Assembly: GCA_016712415.1 (NCBI GenBank)
Contig: JADJRC010000049.1
Span: 1 to 64,000 of the forward strand
Source of the DNA: Lewinellaceae bacterium
Lineage (GTDB): Bacteria; Bacteroidota; Bacteroidia; Chitinophagales; Saprospiraceae
Direction: 5' to 3'
DNA: 64,000 bases
In this document: positions 26,959 to 35,193 of the stretch, one piece after another
Position numbering within the stretch: position 1 is the stretch's first letter
Layout: every line of letters begins with the position of its first letter
The notes under the pieces: model-generated
What the model was told of the DNA's origin: nothing
Databases searched by the model: none
Seen by the model: only the letters and a program-made list of their open reading frames with translations
Translations under genes and position numbers: made by a program

Positions 26959-27583
26959 ACTCCATCACTCCTTTCCGTTTCATTTTGTAGTAGTGTACAC
27001 CGGCGCCGAACACCCAGCCTTCCTTGCCGGATTTTGTTCGGATTTTTACCCAGTGGTCGGTTACTTTTTCATAACCCAGGCTGATCTCCTGGGTCCAGTC
27101 GGTTTTTTTGTTGAGGAAAGTGACGGGCTCATACAGTTCGAGTTTGGCAATGGATTCGCCCTTCAAACCGGGCTCCTTGCGCATCTTCAGCCCGTCGATA
27201 GTGACAAACAACGTGGAATACTTCGCCGATGACTTGGCCGACTGTGTTGCCGTATTCGACAGGTCGGGGCGCTGCGGTTTGGCGCCGGGCTGCGGCGTTG
27301 CATTGTTTTCTGCTGCCGGTGTGGACTGAGGCGGCGGCGTCAGTGCCGGGCTTCGTGTATTGACGGGTTGGGGAGTGGTAGTTTGTACCGGTTGTTGCTG
27401 AACCGGTTGCTGCACAACGACGGTATCCCGGCGCACCGGGCGTTCATCATCCTCATTTTCAGCGGTTTCGCGTGCATTGCGCACCAGGTCTGAGCGTTTG
27501 GCCGTGCATTTGGAAATAGCCCACAATATGACGCAGCCCAAAAAAACAAGAACGATCAGTGTTTCGACCTTGGGAAGTTTCAT
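26957..27583 (-). CDS. Membrane-anchored bacterial SH3 domain protein
   Basis: The 208-aa protein has an N-terminal membrane segment (VETLIVLVFLGCVILWAIS) and a Pro/Gln/Thr-rich linker (residues ~55-115, VVVQQPVQQQPVQTTTPQPV). A C-terminal SH3-like domain follows (LFVTIDGLKMRKEPGLKGES, LELYEPVTFLNKKTDW, HWVKIRTKSGKEGWVFGAGV). Such domains often bind peptidoglycan or protein partners in the periplasm. It is divergent from dprA. Confidence 0.75.
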   Translation of the reverse strand: MKLPKVETLIVLVFLGCVILWAISKCTAKRSDLVRNARETAENEDDERPVRRDTVVVQQPVQQQPVQTTTPQPVNTRSPALTPPPQSTPAAENNATPQPGAKPQRPDLSNTATQSAKSSAKYSTLFVTIDGLKMRKEPGLKGESIAKLELYEPVTFLNKKTDWTQEISLGYEKVTDHWVKIRTKSGKEGWVFGAGVHYYKMKRKGVME

Positions 27584-27647
27584 ACAAAAATCAGCTTGGA
27601 AGGTTTTGTATTCGGGGATTCAAGGTTATATCGTTATTTTTACCGGC

Positions 27648-27655
27648 CAAAATTA
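27648..27655 (-). promoter_or_regulatory. Bacteroidetes -7 box (TAATTTTG) for the SH3-protein gene
   Basis: On the minus strand TAATTTTG matches TAnnTTTG exactly, 65 bp upstream of the ATG of the SH3 gene in the dprA divergent region. No -33 element was confirmed. Confidence 0.35.
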
Positions 27656-27747
27656 AGCAGAAGATACGGATATGCGGTATTTTAACGGAGCAAGTCCCGG
27701 AAGTATGTGCGACGTATCATCTGCAGATGACCAGTTTACGAAATATT

Positions 27748-28854
27748 ATGCCCGACAGCCTGCAACATCAGATCGCGCTTACCCTGGTGCCTCAAGTGGG
27801 CGCCGTGACCGCAAAGTTACTCATTAGTTATTGCGGCAGTGCGGAAGCCGTTTTTCACGCTTCCAAAAGAGAATTGCTGAAAATTCCGGGTATAGGCATC
27901 GGTACGGCAAACAGTATCCATACCGCCGAACCGCTCGCCCGTGCCGAACGTGAACTTACTTTCCTTGAACAGCACGGCGTAAACGCATTTTTCTACACAC
28001 ACGAACATTATCCGGCCCGACTTCGGCAGTGTTACGACTGTCCCCCCATGCTCTATTTCAAAGGATCGTCGCCCGATCTGTTGTCGGCACGTAGAATTGT
28101 TGCGATCGTCGGGACGCGCCAGCCCTCCGAATACGGGAAAGCGTTGTGCGAAGAACTGGTAGACGGCCTGCGGCCATTCAACGTGTTGGTGGTGAGCGGC
28201 CTGGCTTATGGTATCGATATTGCCGCACACCGCAAAGCCACGGCACTTGAGATGCCTAATATCGGCGTTTTGGGTCACGGTCTGGGCAATATTTATCCCA
28301 GCCAACACCGCAGCACTGCCCTGAAAATGATCGAAAACGGCGGACTGCTCACCGAGTACATCTTCGATACCAAGCCCGACCGCGAGCATTTTCCCATGCG
28401 CAACCGCATTATTGCCGGCATTTGCGATGCGCTGGTGGTAGTGGAAACCGCGACTACCGGCGGCTCCATGATCTCTGCCGAACTCGCAAGCCAGTACGAG
28501 CGCGACACCTTTGCCATTCCGGGCAGGGCGCATGATATCAAAAGTGCCGGCTGCAACCTGCTCATCAAAACAAACCGCGCCAGACTGGCAGAATCTGCTG
28601 CCGATTTGGCCGCTGCATTGCGCTGGGACGAATCAGCCAAACAAAGTAATATCCAAATCGCGTTGTTTCCCGATCTTTCCCCCGCCGAAACCGGCTTGCT
28701 CGATATTATTCGCGAAAAACCCGAAATCCCCATCGACCAACTCACAATCGCCGCTCAATTGCCTCCCGGAGAGCTGGCTTCACTCATCCTCGGACTGGAG
28801 TTTAAAGGCGTCATCCGGACACTTCCCGGAAAACGATATATGGTTTCGGTATAA
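27748..28854 (+). CDS. dprA: DNA processing protein DprA
   Basis: The start at 27748 (MPDSLQHQIALTLVPQVGAV) is chosen because Bacteroidota DprA proteins begin at this QIALTL motif; an ATG at 27727 is also in frame. The helix-hairpin-helix region (ELLKIPGIGIGTANSI) precedes the Rossmann-like DprA core: RRIVAIVGTRQPSEYGKALC, LVVSGLAYGIDIAAHRKA, GLGNIYPSQHRSTA, FPMRNRIIAGICDALVVVET and GSMISAELASQYERDTFAIP. A winged-helix-like tail follows (EIPIDQLTIAAQLPPGELAS). DprA loads RecA on incoming single-stranded DNA during natural transformation. Confidence 0.93.
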   Translation: MPDSLQHQIALTLVPQVGAVTAKLLISYCGSAEAVFHASKRELLKIPGIGIGTANSIHTAEPLARAERELTFLEQHGVNAFFYTHEHYPARLRQCYDCPPMLYFKGSSPDLLSARRIVAIVGTRQPSEYGKALCEELVDGLRPFNVLVVSGLAYGIDIAAHRKATALEMPNIGVLGHGLGNIYPSQHRSTALKMIENGGLLTEYIFDTKPDREHFPMRNRIIAGICDALVVVETATTGGSMISAELASQYERDTFAIPGRAHDIKSAGCNLLIKTNRARLAESAADLAAALRWDESAKQSNIQIALFPDLSPAETGLLDIIREKPEIPIDQLTIAAQLPPGELASLILGLEFKGVIRTLPGKRYMVSV

Positions 28855-28905
28855 GGAATACCGAAAAAAGATACTTTTACGCAGGACATTAATGATCAGC
28901 ACTCT

Positions 28906-30018
28906 GTGAAACAACTACTTATTCTCCCCGGCATTTTATTTCTGCTGGCCCAGGGTACCGGAACGGCCCGAAAGGAACCCTCCATAGAAAAACGCCCGAA
29001 GAACATTATCCTGATGGTCGGCGACGGCATGGGACTCACCCAGATTACAGCAGGGCTGTATTCCAACAATAACACCCTGTTTCTGGAACAATTCCCGGTC
29101 ACAGGACTGATTAAAACCCATTCTTCCAGACATATTGTAACGGACTCGGGTGCAGGAGCCACCGCATTTTCCTGCGGCTGTAAAACCTATAACGGCGCCA
29201 TCGGCGTGTGCAAGGATAAAAAACCCTGCCCGACTATCCTCGAACAGGCCGAAGAACAAGGCTTTGCGACAGGCCTGGTGTCTACATCAAGTATTACCCA
29301 TGCCACACCGGCGTCTTTCATCGCACACGTACCCGACCGTGCCGACATGGAAACTATTGCGACCTACTTTCTGAAAACCGATATTGATCTGTTTATAGGC
29401 GGCGGGATGAAATATTTCAACCGGCGAACAGCCGACCAGCGCAATCTTGTCGGCGAACTTCAGGAAAAGGGATACGTGGTAAATGATTACAGCGAACAAA
29501 AACTGTCGGACCTGAAGCCTTCGCCCGACAAGCCTTTTGCCTGGTTTTCTGCGGCAGAAGAGCCGGAGGGGGTGAACAAAGGCCGCGACTACCTGCCGGT
29601 TGCGGCCCGTATGGCGCCGGAATTTTTAAAAAAACGCAGCGAAAAGGGGTTTTTTCTAATGATTGAAGGCTCGCAGATCGATTGGGCTTCGCATGCCAAC
29701 AATGCACCGAATACGGTACGGGAAATGCTCGATTTCAACGCTGCGATCGGAGCGGCCCTGCAATTTGCTGAAGCCGACGGTGAAACCCTTATCGTCATCA
29801 CCGCCGACCACGAAACAGGCGGCATGGCCCTGGAGCAAAGCCGGTCGCCCGACACCCTCGATATGACCTTCACTACAAAAGTGCATACCGCCTCTATGGT
29901 GCCGGTATTTGCCTATGGTCCCGGTGCAGAGCAGTTCAACGGGGTGTACGATAACACAGCCATCTACGACAAGATGATTGCCTTGTGGGAATTTCAACCC
30001 AAGGTGGAAAAGCGGTGA
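28906..30018 (+). CDS. Alkaline phosphatase (PhoA superfamily)
   Basis: The 370-aa protein starts at GTG with a signal peptide (MKQLLILPGILFLLAQG); the nearby ATG at 28892 is out of frame. The first metal site is D40 in ILMVGDGMG. The nucleophile is S81 in VTDSGAGATAFSCG. Further ligands are in IEGSQIDWASHANN and VITADHETGGMAL, and the final His is in KVHTASMVPVFAYG. This is the classic zinc/magnesium alkaline phosphatase arrangement, shorter than E. coli PhoA and lacking some loops. It probably acts in the periplasm to release phosphate. It is followed by a strong terminator. Confidence 0.92.
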   Translation: MKQLLILPGILFLLAQGTGTARKEPSIEKRPKNIILMVGDGMGLTQITAGLYSNNNTLFLEQFPVTGLIKTHSSRHIVTDSGAGATAFSCGCKTYNGAIGVCKDKKPCPTILEQAEEQGFATGLVSTSSITHATPASFIAHVPDRADMETIATYFLKTDIDLFIGGGMKYFNRRTADQRNLVGELQEKGYVVNDYSEQKLSDLKPSPDKPFAWFSAAEEPEGVNKGRDYLPVAARMAPEFLKKRSEKGFFLMIEGSQIDWASHANNAPNTVREMLDFNAAIGAALQFAEADGETLIVITADHETGGMALEQSRSPDTLDMTFTTKVHTASMVPVFAYGPGAEQFNGVYDNTAIYDKMIALWEFQPKVEKR

Positions 30019-30034
30019 TCTGTGCGGTATTTTT

Positions 30035-30052
30035 ACGGATTTGGAAATCCGT
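30035..30052. repeat. Palindrome ACGGATTTGGAAATCCGT
   Basis: An 18-bp near-perfect palindrome lies 16 bp after the alkaline phosphatase stop. Its layout matches the palindromes at 25879-25958 (an arm of seven to eight bases around a TGGA or CCAA centre). Confidence 0.5.
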
Positions 30053-30076
30053 CGTACGGGGTTCCGCTACAAACAA

Positions 30077-30111
30077 AAAGGCAGGAGGTTCGATCTGAAC
30101 CTTCTGCCTTT
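30077..30111 (+). terminator. Terminator of the alkaline phosphatase gene
   Basis: AAAGGCAGGAGGTTC and GAACCTTCTGCCTTT form a 15-bp stem with one G-U pair and a 5-nt loop (GATCT), ending in a short T run. Confidence 0.75.
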
Positions 30112-30611
30112 ATCCAAAAAGAGATATGTTGTTTAAGATTAATTCTCAAAATAATGCCGCATCTTTCGGCAAATTGTGGTGAGGAGACCAGCCCTACCCC
30201 CCAAACGGACTGGTCCCTCGCCCACGGGTTTAAGACCGCATTCGGCCTTAACTCTTATGGAATCAATGATTCGACTTTTCGTTTTCTGAATCATCCGGTC
30301 CGAAAAACTCCCCGGCGATTCTTTGCGCATCAGCGCATATTGTGTAAGGTAAGTATTATGTTAATTTAAAGATTAGCTACACAGTTTGTTTTACTTTTTT
30401 TTGGTGGCCGATTCCCTGAAAATGGTATAAAACAGAACACAAAGCATTGATTGTATGATACTTACATCACCATTTGACAGTACAAGACAATTTGACAGTC
30501 CGGTATGGGATGGCACAAGCTTTGAAAAGGTCAATTTGCCCGAAAGCGTAAAATGCCGCAATAAGGGTATGTTTTTTTCCTCAACACTCATCAAATCTGA
30601 AACTTCGCATT
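30112..30611. other. 500-bp gene-free region upstream of htpG
   Basis: No protein-coding gene is supported. At 30185-30330 there are several short self-complementary stretches (GGACCGGATGATTC-like segments, and TGCGC-ATCA-GCGCA at about 30325-30338), so an RNA gene is possible. I recognise no known RNA family (not tmRNA, SRP RNA or RNase P by their hallmark sequences). At 30472-30481 and 30490-30499 the decamer ATTTGACAGT is repeated 18 bp apart, about 115-140 bp upstream of htpG. Confidence 0.45.
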
Positions 30612-32480
30612 ATGCAAACAGGTACGATTTCCGTCCAGACCGAGAACATTTTTCCCATCATCAAGAAATTCCTCTACTCTGACCACGAAATATTCCTGCG
30701 TGAACTGGTATCGAATGCAGTGGATGCCACCACCAAACTGCGCGTACTGGCCGACCGCGGCGACGTAAAAGGCGAGATCGGCGACACCACCATCGAGGTC
30801 ATCCTGGAAGAAGCGGAAAACAAACTGATTATCCGCGACAGGGGTATTGGCATGACGGAAGAGGAGGTGCTCAAATACCTGAACCAGATCGCGTTCTCCA
30901 GCGCAGCCGAATTCCTCGAAAAAAACAAAGACAGCGCCATCATCGGCCATTTTGGCCTGGGATTTTACTCCGCTTTCATGGTGGCCGACAAGGTGGAAGT
31001 TGTTACGAAATCATGGCAAAAAGGCGCCAAGGGCGTGCGCTGGATTTGTGAAGGCAACCCTGAGTTTAGCCTGGAAACGGTAAAAAAGGCAGAGCGCGGT
31101 ACCGATATCATCCTGTATATCAACGAAGAGAACAAGGATTTCCTCAACAAGCAACGGATCGAAGGGCTGCTCGACAAGTACTGCCGCTTCCTGCCCGTTG
31201 CAATACAGTTCGGCACTAAAACCGAATATTTTGAAACGGGTGAAGGCGATGATAAAAAAGAGGAGCAGCGCGAGGTGCCAAATATCGTCAACGAAACGCG
31301 GCCGGTATGGAAAAAACAGCCGACCGACCTGAAAGATGAAGATTACCTGAAGTTTTACAGGCAAATGTATCCGATGGCGCCCGAGCCTATGTTCTGGATA
31401 CACCTGAACATCGATTACCCCTTCAACCTCACCGGCGTGTTGTATTTCCCGAAACTTGGCAATGCCATGGAGGTGACACGCAACAAAATCCACCTCTACA
31501 GCAATCAGGTATATGTCACCGACGACGTACGCGACATCGTGCCGGAATGGTTGCTGCTGCTGCACGGCGTGATCGATTCGCCCGATATTCCGCTCAACGT
31601 GTCGCGCTCCTACCTGCAAAGCGACGCCAATGTGAAAAAGATCAGCGAATACATCACCAGGAAAGTGGCCGACAAACTGAACGAATTGTTCAAAAGCGAC
31701 CGGCAGGCATTCGAGCAAAAATGGCGCGACCTGGGTGTGTTCGTCAAATATGGCATGATCTCCGACAAGAAATTCGAAGAGCGCGCCATGAACTTTGCGC
31801 TGGTGGAAAATTTGAAACACGAATTTTTCCTGCTCAACGATTACAGGGAAAAAATAAAGGCCAACCAGACCGACAAGCACAACAAGATCATCGTTATTTA
31901 TACCAACGACCCCGACGGCCACGACGCCCAGGCCAAAGCCGCCGCCAACCGCGGCTACGATGTGCTCCGCCTCGACACTGTGCTCGACAACCACTGGATG
32001 CAGCACCTGGAATACCGCAGCGAACTGGGCCTCGTATTCGTCCGCGTAGACTCCGATACCGTGGATAACCTGGTGCAGAAGGATGAAAAGCGGGAATCCG
32101 TCCTGTCTGAAAAAGAGCAGGAAGAGGTTAAATCCCTGTTTGAGTCCGTGGTCAAAGGTCAGCCCGGCGCATCGGTCACGCTGTCGCCGCTGTCGCCCGA
32201 CGACCAGCCGGTGCTGATTACCAAACCGGAGTTTATGCGCCGGATGAAAGAGATGCAGTCGATGCACGGCATGGCTGCATTGGGCGACTTCCCGGATTCC
32301 TACAACGTTGTGGTGAACACCAACCACCCGCTTGTCGCACAGAAACTACTGAAAATCAGCGATGAAGGCGCGCGCTCCGGCTTGTCGCATTACCTCGTCG
32401 ACCTGGCGTTGCTCCAGCATGGCATGCTGCGCGGCGAAGCGCTGACGGGTTTTGTGGCGACGACGCTTGAAAAACTCTGA
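30612..32480 (+). CDS. htpG: Molecular chaperone HtpG (Hsp90)
   Basis: At 622 aa this is full length. The ATPase domain shows ENIFPIIKKFLYSDHEIFLR, ELVSNAVDA (N-box), IRDRGIGMTEEEV, the ATP lid region and GHFGLGFYSAFMVADKV. The middle domain contains the conserved Arg region PLNVSRSYLQSD. The C-terminal dimerisation domain (GMAALGDFPDSYNVVVNTNH, LVDLALLQHGMLRGEALTGF) is intact. It is a cytosolic heat-shock chaperone. The direct repeat ATTTGACAGT upstream may be part of its promoter. Confidence 0.97.
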   Translation: MQTGTISVQTENIFPIIKKFLYSDHEIFLRELVSNAVDATTKLRVLADRGDVKGEIGDTTIEVILEEAENKLIIRDRGIGMTEEEVLKYLNQIAFSSAAEFLEKNKDSAIIGHFGLGFYSAFMVADKVEVVTKSWQKGAKGVRWICEGNPEFSLETVKKAERGTDIILYINEENKDFLNKQRIEGLLDKYCRFLPVAIQFGTKTEYFETGEGDDKKEEQREVPNIVNETRPVWKKQPTDLKDEDYLKFYRQMYPMAPEPMFWIHLNIDYPFNLTGVLYFPKLGNAMEVTRNKIHLYSNQVYVTDDVRDIVPEWLLLLHGVIDSPDIPLNVSRSYLQSDANVKKISEYITRKVADKLNELFKSDRQAFEQKWRDLGVFVKYGMISDKKFEERAMNFALVENLKHEFFLLNDYREKIKANQTDKHNKIIVIYTNDPDGHDAQAKAAANRGYDVLRLDTVLDNHWMQHLEYRSELGLVFVRVDSDTVDNLVQKDEKRESVLSEKEQEEVKSLFESVVKGQPGASVTLSPLSPDDQPVLITKPEFMRRMKEMQSMHGMAALGDFPDSYNVVVNTNHPLVAQKLLKISDEGARSGLSHYLVDLALLQHGMLRGEALTGFVATTLEKL

Positions 32481-32489
32481 GAAACAGGC

Positions 32490-32515
32490 GCGCCATCCCG
32501 GAACCGGGATGGCGC
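32490..32515. terminator. Perfect 12-bp palindrome, bidirectional terminator after htpG
   Basis: GCGCCATCCCGG and CCGGGATGGCGC form a perfect stem with an AA loop directly after the htpG stop. The next gene is convergent, so the hairpin may serve both. Confidence 0.75.
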
Positions 32516-32647
32516 ATCCTGCATACCATAAGTGCGTTTTGTTTTGTGCACTTTTTGAAAAGGGGGGAAGAACTTTTGTTCTTCGCGATGAAGCGTGCCC
32601 TGTTGGGCAATTCAGGAGATTACATTCGGGCGGGGGCCCGCAGATAA

Positions 32648-33124
32648 TCAGATTAAATTATGAGCGCGAAAGTTGATGCGATAGTGGGTGCCAAAGTCTT
32701 CGATCAGGTGTAACCCCGCCGGCAATTCACCGATTTGAAGACCGAGTTTTGACGACAGCGCCTGTGGTATCGGACACGGCTCGGGCATTTCAAGCACGCC
32801 GTGGCGGAAATGCCGCCGCATCAGGTTGGTGCACAGCCATTCGCGGCGAAATATCATACATGCACCCTGGCCGTTATCCAGCGACGTAAACAGCGCTTTG
32901 GCGTGGCTGCAGCTCGTCCTTTGAACCAGGGCAGCCTGATTATTACTGCGCGCAGCGATCTTGCAGATACCGTTGCCATCGCAGTTGGAACTTGGAGAAC
33001 CGAACATAACTTCACACTGGAGGAGCATAGGCTCTATTCGGATATGTGCCTGGCCAATGGGGGCCTGAAACGCACCCCGAAGCGGCAAACCCGCATTTTT
33101 TATATCCATTAATTCTGTCTCCAT
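32648..33124 (-). CDS. Conserved six-cysteine protein with HFRH motif (module copy 1)
   Basis: This 158-aa protein has no signal peptide and is paralogous to the protein at 42802. Aligned by eye, both share FGSPS, GICK, the segment around RREWLCTNLMRRHFRHGVLE, and EPCPIP. Six cysteines are in the same order and nearly fixed spacing: C37-x10-C48-x5-C54-x17-C72-x25-C98-x18-C117. With the HFRH pair (H105, H108) they could hold a metal or Fe-S cluster; this is inference. No known family is recognised. The upstream DNA contains a poly-G tract, a 39-codon open frame and a promoter-like motif shared with the other copy. Confidence 0.75.
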   Translation of the reverse strand: METELMDIKNAGLPLRGAFQAPIGQAHIRIEPMLLQCEVMFGSPSSNCDGNGICKIAARSNNQAALVQRTSCSHAKALFTSLDNGQGACMIFRREWLCTNLMRRHFRHGVLEMPEPCPIPQALSSKLGLQIGELPAGLHLIEDFGTHYRINFRAHNLI

Positions 33125-33195
33125 AATTGGGATGGTTATTTTTTTTCGATATGTGGGAAAGAGGAAAGTTGGTTTGGGTGGAGGTTGGTTATAAT

Positions 33196-33256
<61 letters not shown>

Positions 33257-33268
33257 CGGATAAGAGAT

Positions 33269-33388
33269 TCAGACACCGAGCATATCGATCACGATAATGC
33301 TTCCGCTTTCATCTTTGCAGGTTACGCGCTCTGAAGCAGGGTCCATAAGCAATAAAATCCATCCGGTCGGTAAAATCCAATTGAGCAT
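33269..33388 (-). CDS. Small open frame, 39 aa (module leader, copy 1)
   Basis: The frame reads MLNWILPTGWILLLMDPASE, then RVTCKDESGSIIVIDMLGV before TGA. It starts ~25 bp downstream of the TACCTTTG box of the shared promoter and precedes the six-cysteine gene on the same strand. In the other module a different, 19-codon frame (43344-43403) holds the same place. The hydrophobic N-terminus and single Cys are the only features visible. It may be a leader peptide or a small protein. Expression is not established, and the nearby poly-G tract makes the local assembly uncertain. Confidence 0.4.
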   Translation of the reverse strand: MLNWILPTGWILLLMDPASERVTCKDESGSIIVIDMLGV

Positions 33389-33411
33389 AACAATTATGTT
33401 TTAGTGATGAC

Positions 33412-33453
33412 TCAAAGGTATCGGCAGAGGCAGGGGATGACTTAGGACAGAAA
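33412..33453 (-). promoter_or_regulatory. Shared module promoter, copy 1
   Basis: On the minus strand, TTTCTGTCCTAAG (33453-33441) is followed after 20 bp by TACCTTTG (33420-33413), an exact TAnnTTTG -7 box. The same two blocks, 19 bp apart, precede the paralogous six-cysteine gene (43440-43479). The upstream block does not resemble the usual TTTG -33 element and may be a regulator site or an alternative-sigma element. Confidence 0.6.
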
Positions 33454-33582
33454 GCTTGCCTTAATCGCCCGGTTATTTTTGATGTTTTTCGTCTGTTTGT
33501 TTTTAATTGCTGATTTTCAGGTAGTTAAAAAAATAAAAAATCGTGCCGCTGCCCGATTTCTTGTTTGCGCCACGTCAAAAGA

Positions 33583-33619
33583 AACCGCCTTCCGGCCATG
33601 GTCTGGCCGGAAGGCGGTT
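33583..33619 (-). terminator. Terminator of the helical-repeat gene (copy 1)
   Basis: AACCGCCTTCCGGCC and GGCCGGAAGGCGGTT form a perfect 15-bp stem with a 7-nt loop. It lies just past the stop of the 513-aa gene. Confidence 0.8.
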
Positions 33620-33651
33620 AAAACACAATATTTTGTATCCGAATTGCGCCT

Positions 33652-35193
33652 TTAGGACACCCTCAGTCTGAACCCTTCCTGGTTGGATCCTCCCCTTTTA
33701 AGGGCATTCAGGGTAAGTTGCCACAGGGTTTCGTAAGGAATTATTTCAATTTCATAAGCCTGGTTGGCTACTTCCATTGGCACGGAGCAGAGCATTTCAT
33801 AAAGTTTCTGGCCCTGGCGCGTCACCCTTTCGCGATGGAATGCATAAATAGGTATCTGAAGCAGCATTTTGATAAAGCAATTACTTCGGAATGTGTCGTT
33901 CCGTTTCAGATAGCGACTGCAATATTTTTCAATACCCTCCATACGATCTATACATTGCTGGTAATCGTTGTCTACCAACGCATACAGTATCTGTATAATA
34001 AGAATAGGAATGTTCATCCCGCGCTTATCTTTGGAAAAAACGGGCGTTTCATTCAAAAATTTGCTGAGCTTGAACGTCGTTTTGCTTGGCGATGAGGAGG
34101 TGATTTTATTTATTTTGACAAGAAAGTGGATATACGCATGGTAAATTTTCCATACCTCAGTGATTTGAAATGACTGGTTTTCAAAACGCGGGTCATCCAT
34201 CACCCGGTACAATACCTCGGTCGCCTCTTCATAGTGCTCGGTGTGCATTGCCAGTAAGAAAAACAACTCCTGAAGTTTGAACCAATTGAAAGTGCCGGAA
34301 TCGACCAGTTTCTGGCAGCGTTCTATAATCACTTTACCTTTCTCAAACTCGCGCAACTGTAAATAACAGGTGATGAGGTTGTAGTAGAACACCAACAAGG
34401 GAAAGCCGCTGTCGTAGTCCTTCTGATCGAAGAAATGAACAGCCTCTTCGCATAAACGTGACGTTGTAGCATAATCATTAACGCTACTATACCCGAAAAT
34501 CTGAATAAGCCGCCCAAATAACTGCACTTTGAATGTCTCGCACTTTTTCAGATGTGGCTTAACAATACCATAGTAAACTTTTGCCTGCTCTGAAACCTCC
34601 ATCTTTGTCGCTTTGCTATTGACATAACGAACTATCAATTCAGTATAAAAATCCTCTACCTGATTCTCCATGTGCCAGATATCCTGATAATAGTGGAGCT
34701 GTTCCCGTATGCTTTCATATTTTTTCAAATCCGCTCCTGCCGTACTATAATAAATGCGCAATGCCCGGAGAATATCGCAGGTTAGTTCGGTAAATTCAAA
34801 ACGTATGGAGTGGCGCAGCAGTTTTTCCAACAAATCTATCCCCGACACCTTTGCGTTTCGCATAACCAGGATCATGGCTGCCGCCCATTTTTTATAACAA
34901 ACGAAATACGCTTTTTGGCGGTCGGAAAAACCCGGTTCCTTGAAGTCCAGCAGAAAAACGGAATCGAGCATCCGGTCTTTCAGTTTGTTCTTCAGGTTGG
35001 GAAGCTTGGAGGGGTCGTCATCGGATTCCAGTTGCCAGGCGGCGGCATCTTCATCGGATTGAATGCGCTGGCTGATAAGAGCCTCATACATCTGCTGCAT
35101 TTTGGAACCGGGTTCCAAAATAATATCGAGGGCGCCGCTTGTCTTCAGTTTGGTTTTGTTGAGCAAATTGGCCAATTCAATCAAATCTCTCAT
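33652..35193 (-). CDS. All-helical (TPR-like) protein of unknown function (module copy 1)
   Basis: The start at 35193 (MRDLIELANLLNKTKLKTSG) is chosen because the paralogue at 43703 begins identically (MRDLVELVGLIDKTKLKGSG). The 513-aa protein has no signal peptide or membrane segment and looks helical throughout. It shares long identical stretches with the paralogue: EPGSKM, QKA..CYKKWA, LLRH, FNWFKLQELFFLLAMH, HYEEA, FSKDKRGMNI and GIEKYCSRYL. Repeating 34-40-residue helical pairs such as YLQLREFEKGKVIIERCQKL suggest TPR-like repeats. No enzymatic motif or DNA-binding domain was found. It lies between the giant HYR gene and the six-cysteine gene in both modules, so a role linked to them is inferred. 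It is a protein family I do not recognise. Confidence 0.75.
   Translation of the reverse strand: MRDLIELANLLNKTKLKTSGALDIILEPGSKMQQMYEALISQRIQSDEDAAAWQLESDDDPSKLPNLKNKLKDRMLDSVFLLDFKEPGFSDRQKAYFVCYKKWAAAMILVMRNAKVSGIDLLEKLLRHSIRFEFTELTCDILRALRIYYSTAGADLKKYESIREQLHYYQDIWHMENQVEDFYTELIVRYVNSKATKMEVSEQAKVYYGIVKPHLKKCETFKVQLFGRLIQIFGYSSVNDYATTSRLCEEAVHFFDQKDYDSGFPLLVFYYNLITCYLQLREFEKGKVIIERCQKLVDSGTFNWFKLQELFFLLAMHTEHYEEATEVLYRVMDDPRFENQSFQITEVWKIYHAYIHFLVKINKITSSSPSKTTFKLSKFLNETPVFSKDKRGMNIPILIIQILYALVDNDYQQCIDRMEGIEKYCSRYLKRNDTFRSNCFIKMLLQIPIYAFHRERVTRQGQKLYEMLCSVPMEVANQAYEIEIIPYETLWQLTLNALKRGGSNQEGFRLRVS

Noticed and set aside
31011..32327. Minus-strand open frame of 438 codons
   Set aside because: Fully antisense to htpG, whose motifs are unmistakable.
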